From: an uncultured Peptoniphilus sp.
Lineage (GTDB): Bacteria > Bacillota > Clostridia > Tissierellales > Peptoniphilaceae
Reading direction: 5' to 3'
DNA length: 24,704 nt
Assembly: GCF_946222045.1 (NCBI RefSeq)
Contig: NZ_CAMILN010000026.1
Coordinates: 1 to 24,704, forward strand
A model generated the notes under the pieces. The model saw only the letters and a program-made list of their open reading frames with translations. It was not told where the DNA came from and searched no databases. Made by a program: the position numbers and the translations under genes. The stretch's first letter is position 1. Each line of letters begins with the position of its first letter. Of the stretch, positions 1 through 4,934 are shown in pieces.

Positions 1-2
1 CA

Positions 3-932
3 GTAACTATAACTTATCCAGACGATTCAACAAACACTTTAACACCTGATCAAACTGTAACTGAAAAGGGTAAAGATGGAAATGGAACATCAGTTGACAA
101 TTCTAACTTAAAACCAGTAAAACCAACAGATGAAAAACAAGATACTGGAATTAATGTAGAAAACAAAGACGACGATACTAAGATTTCTGCAAAAGATGAA
201 GACGGTAAAAACGTACCAGTTGAAATCGACGAAAATGGAAATGTTATTGTAACTCCAGGCGAAGATGTTGATGGACCTATCACTGTAGTAGTAGAAGATC
301 CAGAACTTCTAGGTGGAAGAGTTGAAATTGAAGTTGACGTTATTGGACACGCAAAGGGAAGAGACGACAACTACAATGGATATCCATCAAAGGATGGTGG
401 AGAATATATTATTCCAGGAATCAGATACAAAGACCACAAGACTCCAACTTACCCAGTAAAAACTGTAGCTCCAGAAAAGACTGAAGTTGGTACTCCAGTT
501 CGTGATACTCTATGGTATGTATTCCGCATCAATGATTTCGAATACGATGTTGTTAGAAACGGCGTTGTTACTAAGAGAAAGATGGACGTAACTCCAGTTC
601 TTCAAAACGATAGAACAATGCTTCCACTTAGATATGTAGCTGAAGCTCTTCAAGCTGATGTAACTTGGGATGCTAAGACAAGAACTGCAACATTCACTAA
701 GGATGGCTTAACTGCTTCAATCCAAATCGACAGTGATGAAATAGTTCTTTCTAACGGCAAGACTGTTAAGATGGACTCTAAACCACTTAATATCAACGAT
801 AGAATCCTAGTTTCTGTAACTAACGTAGCCAATGTATTTGGTCTAACTAACGGAAACACTCTAGATAAGATTGATCAAGATATTGAATGGGAACAAGAAG
901 ATAAGAGTGCAACAATTTATATTAGAAGATAA
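3..932 (+). CDS. Surface protein with C-terminal copper amine oxidase-like (stalk) domain, 5' partial
   Basis: The reading frame is open from the left window edge to TAA at 930-932, so only the last 309 residues are seen and the start lies outside. An ATG at 582 is internal: it has no ribosome site, and the frame upstream of it is continuous. The first part (to about residue 125) is rich in D, E, T and V, with a YPDD-type segment and 'GKNVPVEIDENG'-like beta strands typical of repeated Ig/Rib-like surface domains. The last ~130 residues hold the stalk signature (RTMLPLRYVAEALQADVTWD), matching Cu_amine_oxidN1-type domains. No LPXTG motif or hydrophobic tail follows, so the protein is not sortase-anchored; the stalk domain may hold it to the wall (inference). 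Likely a large extracellular adhesin-type protein; its exact role is unknown. Confidence 0.85.
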   Translation, partial: VTITYPDDSTNTLTPDQTVTEKGKDGNGTSVDNSNLKPVKPTDEKQDTGINVENKDDDTKISAKDEDGKNVPVEIDENGNVIVTPGEDVDGPITVVVEDPELLGGRVEIEVDVIGHAKGRDDNYNGYPSKDGGEYIIPGIRYKDHKTPTYPVKTVAPEKTEVGTPVRDTLWYVFRINDFEYDVVRNGVVTKRKMDVTPVLQNDRTMLPLRYVAEALQADVTWDAKTRTATFTKDGLTASIQIDSDEIVLSNGKTVKMDSKPLNINDRILVSVTNVANVFGLTNGNTLDKIDQDIEWEQEDKSATIYIRR

Positions 933-945
933 GTTGTTGAGAATT

Positions 946-976
946 AAGAGGAACCCTTAGGGGTTCTTCTTTTTTT
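946..976 (+). terminator. Intrinsic terminator of the surface protein gene
   Basis: An 11-bp stem (946-956 with 961-971, one G-T pair) closes a TTAG loop and runs into a T tract. It starts 14 bp after the stop codon. Confidence 0.9.
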
Positions 977-1046
977 ACATATTTTTGTGATTTCTAATTA
1001 GTATGTAGCAAGAATGTGCATAATAGTGTATAAAGTGTGTATGTTT

Positions 1047-1164
1047 CAGAAGCAAAAAATAATTTACGTTTTATTTCAGACGTAAAAACAAACGCAAAAC
1101 ATAAATTACGTTTTATTTCAAACGCAAAAGCAGACGTAAAATTTTACGTTTGTTTTTGCGTTTG
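1047..1164 (+). repeat. Operator-like array of an 11-bp motif, CARACGYAAAA
   Basis: Four direct copies lie at 1077-1087, 1089-1099, 1119-1129 and 1131-1141. Two inverted copies lie at 1142-1152 and 1154-1164. A degenerate copy (CAGAAGCAAAA) lies at 1047-1057. Copies come in pairs with a 12-bp step, and the first two pairs sit in a 42-bp direct repeat (1061-1099 versus 1103-1141). The second pair and the inverted pair make a loopless 23-bp inverted repeat, 1119-1141 with 1142-1164, fully paired if two G-T pairs are allowed. The array ends about 20 bp before the ribosome site of the AlbA-type gene at 1195, which suggests an autoregulatory operator (inference). Confidence 0.8.
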
Positions 1165-1178
1165 TTTTTGTTTATAAT
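1150..1178 (+). promoter_or_regulatory. Possible promoter of the AlbA-type regulator gene
   Basis: A perfect TATAAT lies at 1173-1178, with a weak TTGTTT 17 bp upstream inside the inverted motif pair. A start near 1185 would give a very short leader beginning at the ribosome site, so an upstream promoter is equally possible. If real, a protein bound at the array would cover the -35 region. Confidence 0.4.
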
Positions 1179-1194
1179 TGAGTCAGGAGGAGTT

Positions 1195-2445
1195 ATGAGA
1201 GAAAAACATAATTTAGAATTTAAGGAAAGAATTTCTGATTCATTTTTAAAAACAGTAGTTGCTTTCGCAAATTATAATGGTGGGGAAATTTTATTTGGAG
1301 TAGATGATAATGGTAATTATGTTGGTCTAAAGGATTTAAAATCTGATGCTATTGCAATTGAGAATAAGATTAATGATTCAATCACACCCCAAATAGATTT
1401 TGAAATAGAAGTTGATTGCAAGAAAAAAATTATTAATCTTAAAGTTAAGCCAGGTCTCGAAAAACCTTATTTTTATAAATCAAAATCTTATAAGAGAAAT
1501 GATTCTTCGACTGTTGAGGTTGATAGCTTGGAACTCAAGAGATTAATAGTAGAAGGTCAAAATAAATCTTATGACTCTCTGTCTTCAAAAAAGGAAAGCT
1601 ATAATTTTGATTATATTGAAGAGAAATTTAAAGAAATTGTTGGAATCGAAAAGATAAACAAGGATATTTTAAAGACTTTGGAATTAATAGATAAAGATGG
1701 CATCTTGACCAATGCAGGTTATTTGTTTGCTGATAGGAATGAGGCTAATCTAATTGATATAGTTAGATTTGGAGTAGATCAAAATACTATTTTGAGTCGT
1801 ATGCAGATAAAAGGTGTTTCAATTCTGGAAGCTTTTGACACAAGTATTGAGAAGTATAGGGAGTATTATCAATTTGAAAAAATTGAAGGATCTTACCGCG
1901 AGAAAGTTGACTTAGTTCCTGAGAAAGCCTTTAGGGAAGCTATTGCCAATGCTTTGGTTCACAGGGATTGGATGACAAATTCTTATATTCAAGTTGCTAT
2001 GGAAAAAGATTTTATTACTATTGTTTCTCCTGGTGGTTTGCCAAGTGGTATAAGTGAAGAGGAATATCTTGAAGAGCAAATTTCTGTTATGAGAAACCCA
2101 ATTATAGGCAATATATTTTTTAGGTTAAATATTATCGAGAGTTTTGGAACTGGTATTAAGAGGATTAAAGAAGCTTATAAAGATTCAATGAAAAATCCTT
2201 CTTTTAAAATGTTTGATAATTCTATTGAGGTTAAGCTTCCTGTTTTATCTGGTGTAGAAAATTTAAATGATGATGAGCAAAAGATTTACAAGGCATTGGA
2301 AGCTGGTTCTCTTTCTAGTTCCACAATTGCTGAAGATACTGGTTTTGGGAAAAGTAAAGTTTTAAATTTGTTAAATGATATGATGGAAGAGGGTTACGTC
2401 ATAAAAACTGGAAGAGGAAGAGGTACTAGGTATTCCTTGAAGTAG
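1195..2445 (+). CDS. Schlafen AlbA_2 / HATPase_c_4 family putative transcriptional regulator
   Basis: This 416-residue protein has three parts. Residues 6-115 form an AlbA_2 (Schlafen-type) nucleic-acid-binding domain, with HNLEFKE near the start and FANYNGGEILFGVDD. Residues 240-325 form an HATPase_c_4-like region, with EKAFREAIANALVHRDW and ESFGTGIKRI. Residues 362-416 form a winged-helix end. This matches the COG2865 group of predicted regulators. I chose ATG 1195 because AGGAGG (1185-1190) sits just upstream; a longer frame from TTG 1150 would start inside the inverted repeat and has no ribosome site. The gene stands alone between two terminators and its leader carries the motif array. 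Its coding sequence has fewer AGG codons and is more AT-rich than the housekeeping genes, which hints at transfer. Target unknown; some family members sit in defence or mobile contexts, but nothing here proves that. Confidence 0.85.
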   Translation: MREKHNLEFKERISDSFLKTVVAFANYNGGEILFGVDDNGNYVGLKDLKSDAIAIENKINDSITPQIDFEIEVDCKKKIINLKVKPGLEKPYFYKSKSYKRNDSSTVEVDSLELKRLIVEGQNKSYDSLSSKKESYNFDYIEEKFKEIVGIEKINKDILKTLELIDKDGILTNAGYLFADRNEANLIDIVRFGVDQNTILSRMQIKGVSILEAFDTSIEKYREYYQFEKIEGSYREKVDLVPEKAFREAIANALVHRDWMTNSYIQVAMEKDFITIVSPGGLPSGISEEEYLEEQISVMRNPIIGNIFFRLNIIESFGTGIKRIKEAYKDSMKNPSFKMFDNSIEVKLPVLSGVENLNDDEQKIYKALEAGSLSSSTIAEDTGFGKSKVLNLLNDMMEEGYVIKTGRGRGTRYSLK

Positions 2446-2523
2446 GTATGAATAATAGGATTGAGCTTGTCATTGGTTAAAAAGAATTATGTTTTTAATA
2501 AGTACAATTAAAAATAGTAATAA

Positions 2524-2576
2524 AAAAACTCTTTATGTGCTATAAAATAAAAGCAAACATAAAGAGTTTTTGTTTT
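2524..2576 (+). terminator. Intrinsic terminator after the AlbA-type gene
   Basis: A 15-bp perfect stem (2524-2538 with 2557-2571) closes an 18-base loop and runs into TGTTTT. A-rich sequence on the other side means it could also work on the minus strand. Confidence 0.85.
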
Positions 2577-2581
2577 AAAAA

Positions 2582-2590
2582 TGTTATAAT
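2582..2590 (+). promoter_or_regulatory. Extended -10 promoter of the type I toxin mRNA
   Basis: TGTTATAAT is a perfect extended -10. No convincing -35 is present; the preceding terminator stem occupies that place. The start is expected near 2597, at the TGAGGACA repeat. Confidence 0.65.
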
Positions 2591-2595
2591 GTAAT

Positions 2596-2624
2596 TGAGG
2601 ACATATACCCGTTCGGGCACAGGC
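2596..2624 (+). repeat. Left inverted repeat at the toxin mRNA 5' end
   Basis: Contains TGAGGACA (2596-2603) followed by TACCCGTTCGGGCACA. The same two blocks, inverted, occur at 2833-2866. A third copy, ACCCATTTGGGCAC, occurs in the same orientation at 2664-2677. Confidence 0.8.
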
Positions 2625-2632
2625 AAATTGGT

Positions 2633-2652
2633 TCCTAATATTCATATTAGGA
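2633..2652 (+). promoter_or_regulatory. Hairpin masking the toxin ribosome binding site
   Basis: TCCTAATA (2633-2640) pairs with TATTAGGA (2645-2652) around a TTCA loop. The right arm takes up four bases of the AGGAGG at 2649-2654, so translation would be held back in the full transcript. This resembles the SD-sequestering stem known in Fst/par-type toxin mRNAs. Confidence 0.7.
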
Positions 2653-2655
2653 GGA

Positions 2656-2763
2656 ATGACTATACCCATTTGGGCACGCGTGAGTGCTTATGAAATTCTA
2701 TCTATAGTGTTAGAATTTGCAACACTAGTAGTCATCATCTTAACACTTAAAGATAAAAAGTAG
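2656..2763 (+). CDS. Putative holin-like toxin peptide (type I toxin)
   Basis: A small ORF encodes 35 residues from ATG 2656, or 27 from an in-frame GTG at 2680. The core is SAYEILSIVLEF then one hydrophobic helix ending in a charged KDKK tail. This fits the Hol_Tox family of short membrane toxins (MSxYEALxLM... followed by one helix and a basic end). AGGAGG lies only one base before ATG 2656, which is unusually tight; GTG 2680 has no ribosome site but gives the usual family length. The start is therefore open. Around it are an extended -10 promoter, an SD-masking hairpin, a shared bidirectional terminator and a convergent antisense promoter, which together make a type I toxin-antitoxin locus. 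The peptide probably inserts in and depolarises the membrane when expressed (family-based inference). Confidence 0.8.
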   Translation: MTIPIWARVSAYEILSIVLEFATLVVIILTLKDKK

Positions 2764-2772
2764 TTAAAATGT

Positions 2773-2806
2773 AAAAAACCACCTGTATCGGCTTAGGTGG
2801 TTTTTA
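2773..2806. terminator. Bidirectional terminator shared by toxin and antitoxin RNAs
   Basis: An 11-bp perfect stem (2774-2784 with 2795-2805) closes a 10-base loop. It has A runs before and T runs after on both strands, so it can end both convergent transcripts. Overlap of the two RNAs here is the main stretch of true complementarity. Confidence 0.85.
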
Positions 2807-2832
2807 TATTAATTAACCCTAAGGCGACCGCT

Positions 2833-2866
2833 GCTTGTGCCCGAATGGGTATTCACGGTGTCCTCA
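2833..2866 (-). repeat. Right inverted repeat at the antitoxin RNA 5' end
   Basis: TGTCCTCA (2859-2866) and TGTGCCCGAATGGGTA (2836-2851) are the inverse of the blocks at 2596-2603 and near 2606-2621. An 8-bp insert separates the blocks compared with the left copy. Confidence 0.8.
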
Positions 2867-2875
2867 TTTACATAT

Positions 2876-2904
2876 ATAATACCATAAAGTTTATTTAAAA
2901 TCAA
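2876..2904 (-). promoter_or_regulatory. Promoter of the antisense antitoxin RNA
   Basis: On the minus strand, TTGATT (2904-2899), a 17-bp spacer and TATTAT (2881-2876). It is stronger by consensus than the toxin promoter, as expected for an antitoxin that must be in excess. Confidence 0.7.
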
Positions 2905-3080
2905 TTTTTTACTACTTTACGAATTTCTGTTACTTCATATTTTTTTCTTAACTCACAAATTTTCATAACCTTATAATTATTTACAACTTTATAAATTTTC
3001 ATGAGTTTATAAATTTTTGCTACTTAACAATTTTTTACGACCTCATAATTTTTTATAAACTCATAATATTTTATGTAAAT
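2901..3080. repeat. Ten imperfect tandem repeats of 18 bp
   Basis: Units begin at 2901, 2919, 2937, 2955, 2973, 2991, 3009, 3027, 3045 and 3063, with no change in period. The rough consensus is ATAATTTTTTAYAACTTT; unit ends vary most. Because 18 is a multiple of three, the minus strand reads as hexapeptides of the type K/E-V/L-V/M-K-N/I-Y/C, but TAA interrupts this at 3026-3024 and there is no start with a ribosome site, so I treat it as non-coding. The last unit contains the -35 of the antitoxin promoter. Confidence 0.8.
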
Positions 3081-3110
3081 ATAATCCTACAAGCTTTTTA
3101 AAGATTTTTG

Positions 3111-3119
3111 TGTTATAAT
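3111..3119 (+). promoter_or_regulatory. Extended -10 promoter upstream of the DEAD-box helicase
   Basis: TGTTATAAT, a perfect extended -10, without a clear -35. The start is expected near 3126, just before a terminator-like hairpin. Confidence 0.65.
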
Positions 3120-3140
3120 GTCAAAAGAAAGAACTTGAAG

Positions 3141-3170
3141 GACCGAGGGAATCTCGGTCTTTTTTTATTT
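3141..3170 (+). terminator. Leader terminator (possible attenuator) before the DEAD-box helicase
   Basis: GACCGAG (3141-3147) pairs with CTCGGTC (3153-3159) around GGAAT and is followed by seven T, an A and five more T. It lies between the extended -10 promoter and the helicase ribosome site, so a transcript from that promoter would meet it after about 35 nt. A second TATAAT at 3172-3177 could start transcription beyond it but has no -35. Confidence 0.75.
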
Positions 3171-3193
3171 TTATAATAGATTAGGAGAATATA

Positions 3194-4834
3194 TTGAGAT
3201 TTATTGATTTAAATTTATCTAGTGAACTTTTGCGTGCCATTGTTGATTTGGGTTTTGAAAGTCCATCTGAGGTTCAAGAGGCAAGTATACCAATAATTTT
3301 AGAAGGTCGTGACGTCCTTGCTCAGGCACAGACTGGTACTGGCAAGACTGCTTCTTTTGGGATTCCAATAATTGAGGGAATGGAAGAAAATGCTGATGAC
3401 TTGCAGGCTCTTGTCCTTGTTCCTACAAGGGAGCTTGCTAGACAGGTATCGGAAGAATTAAAGAAGCTTGCAAAATATAAAAAATTCATTAAAATAGTTC
3501 CAATTTATGGTGGGGCTGATATGGGCAAGCAACTGCGTGACTTAAAGAAGGGAGCAAGTATTGTGGTTGGGACTCCTGGCAGGGTCATGGACCACATGAA
3601 GAGGAAGACTATTAGGCTTGATGGACTAAAGTTTTTGACCTTTGATGAGGCTGACGAGATGTTTGACATGGGCTTTAGGGACGATATGAAGACTATTATC
3701 GAGAGGACCAACCCAGACAGACAAACATTATTTTTCTCTGCAACCTTTGACAATGACATAAGGGAGTTTTCTAGACTTTATCAAAGGGATCCTGCCAAAG
3801 TTATTATTGAAAAGAAGGAACTCACTGCAGAAAAGATTGAGCAATTTTACCTTGAACTCAACAGGAATATGAAGACAGAGATCTTGAATAGGCTCATCCT
3901 CATCCACAAGCCAAAGAAGTCTATTATTTTCTGTAACACAAAGAGGATGGTTGAGGCTCTTGAGGTTGAGATTGCCCAAAGGGGTTACAAAGTTGACTCC
4001 CTTCACGGTGATATGCGTCAGTCATCAAGGGATAATGTCATGAAAAAGTTTAGAAATGGGACTATTGATGTCTTGATTGCCACTGATGTTGCTGCTCGTG
4101 GTCTTGACGTGTCTGATATTGACCTTGTATTTAACTATGACCTGCCACAACAAGCTGAGTATTATGTTCACAGGATTGGACGTACGGCAAGGGCTGGCAA
4201 GAAGGGAGCATCTTTTACTTTTGTAACTAGCAGGGATTATCCTAAGTTTAAGGAGATTGAAAAGTATGCAAATATTAAGATGGAAAAGATGAAGCTCCCT
4301 ACTAAGGCTGATGTTGAGAGGGAAAGTCTTGACAATCTTTTTGACAAGGTAAACAAGAATATCCTAAAGGCAGAAGACCAAGTGACTTACTCTGAAGTCT
4401 TAAACAAGCTCTTGGCAGAGGGGCACAGTCTTTATGACATCTCTGCTTCTCTTTTAAAATTGGTAAATGAGTCCACTAACAAGACTAATATCAAGGACCT
4501 TGACAGGGTTGATTATGGAAAGAAGTTTGAAATGTCCAAAAAATCTAAATCCTCTGATAGGTCCAGGGACAAGAAATCCAAGGGAATGAAGAAGATCAAG
4601 GGGCCAAAGATTTTTATCAACAAGGGCAAGAGGGACGGTCTTGACTCTCGTGAAGTTATTAGGCTCCTTGGCAGACACACTGATATCAATCCAAGTGACA
4701 TTGGAAGGATCAACATCATGCCAAACTTTTCCTTTGTTGAAGTCCCAAAAAATATGATTAAGGATGCCATAAGAGACCTTGATGGCAAAAAGGTCAAGGG
4801 CAAGTCCTTAAAGGCAGAGTATTCTGAAAAATAA
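3194..4834 (+). CDS. DEAD-box ATP-dependent RNA helicase with C-terminal RNA-binding domain
   Basis: This 546-residue cytoplasmic helicase unwinds RNA duplexes with ATP and probably acts in ribosome assembly and mRNA turnover, as CshA/DeaD proteins do. All core motifs are visible: Q motif near 20-33, AQTGTGKT 45-52, PTRELA 78-83, GTPGR 126-130, DEAD 151-154, SAT 182-184, then ARGLDV and HRIGRTARAG in the second RecA fold. A lysine-rich linker follows the core. Residues ~470-546 resemble the DbpA/DeaD-type RNA-binding domain (DIGRINIMPNFSFVEVP). The start is TTG 3194, placed 6 bases after AGGAG (3183-3187); no better ATG exists. The gene has its own terminator. Its leader holds a promoter followed at once by a terminator hairpin, which suggests control by attenuation (inference). 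Confidence 0.95.
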   Translation: MRFIDLNLSSELLRAIVDLGFESPSEVQEASIPIILEGRDVLAQAQTGTGKTASFGIPIIEGMEENADDLQALVLVPTRELARQVSEELKKLAKYKKFIKIVPIYGGADMGKQLRDLKKGASIVVGTPGRVMDHMKRKTIRLDGLKFLTFDEADEMFDMGFRDDMKTIIERTNPDRQTLFFSATFDNDIREFSRLYQRDPAKVIIEKKELTAEKIEQFYLELNRNMKTEILNRLILIHKPKKSIIFCNTKRMVEALEVEIAQRGYKVDSLHGDMRQSSRDNVMKKFRNGTIDVLIATDVAARGLDVSDIDLVFNYDLPQQAEYYVHRIGRTARAGKKGASFTFVTSRDYPKFKEIEKYANIKMEKMKLPTKADVERESLDNLFDKVNKNILKAEDQVTYSEVLNKLLAEGHSLYDISASLLKLVNESTNKTNIKDLDRVDYGKKFEMSKKSKSSDRSRDKKSKGMKKIKGPKIFINKGKRDGLDSREVIRLLGRHTDINPSDIGRINIMPNFSFVEVPKNMIKDAIRDLDGKKVKGKSLKAEYSEK

Positions 4835-4852
4835 ATTTATAATTTAAAAATT

Positions 4853-4884
4853 TCCCCAGGTGATTCCACTTGGGGATTTTATTT
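4853..4884 (+). terminator. Intrinsic terminator of the helicase gene
   Basis: TCCCCAGGTG pairs with CACTTGGGGA (one G-T pair) around ATTC, followed by TTTTATTT. Confidence 0.9.
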
Positions 4885-4908
4885 GCAAATTTTATTTATC
4901 TCAATCTT

Positions 4909-4917
4909 TGTTATAAT
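4909..4917 (+). promoter_or_regulatory. Extended -10 promoter of polA-coaE
   Basis: TGTTATAAT, again without a -35 at proper spacing (TTGCAA at 4883-4888 is 23 bp away). The expected start, near 4924, falls at the ribosome site, so the leader is very short. Confidence 0.6.
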
Positions 4918-4934
4918 GTAGTTAGGAGGTTTTT

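Larger units (their letters stand above)
2773..2868 (-). ncRNA. Predicted antisense antitoxin RNA (type I TA)
   Basis: A minus-strand transcript from the promoter at 2876-2904 would start near 2868 and stop at the shared terminator, about 95 nt in all. It has no convincing ORF; the longest, from a GTG, is 15 codons without a ribosome site. It overlaps the toxin mRNA only in the 3' untranslated region and terminator. Its 5' end copies, rather than complements, the toxin 5' end, as described for the inverted repeats. The call rests on the promoter, terminator and neighbour; there is no expression evidence. Confidence 0.55.

Noticed and set aside
50..370. Minus-strand Ser/Thr/Pro-rich ORF
   Set aside because: It is antisense to the surface protein, whose acidic D/E/V-rich codons read as S/T/F in the other strand.
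1150..1194. TTG start adding 15 residues to the AlbA-type protein
   Set aside because: The added residues are encoded by the motif array and the ribosome site itself; ATG 1195 has AGGAGG just upstream.
2596..2866. Insertion element bounded by inverted repeats
   Set aside because: No transposase, target duplication or IS-like ends; the repeats coincide with two promoters and RNA starts instead.
2901..3080. CRISPR array
   Set aside because: Units are contiguous 18-mers without spacers, imperfect, and have no cas genes nearby; the 50-bp repeats at 8441-8600 fail for the same reasons.
2901..3080. Minus-strand repeat peptide gene (K-V-V-K-N-Y type)
   Set aside because: The frame is interrupted by TAA and lacks a start codon with a ribosome site; changes between units are not biased to synonymous positions.
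3728..4006. Minus-strand ORF within the helicase gene
   Set aside because: It is a shadow of the conserved helicase motifs in the other strand, without its own signals.
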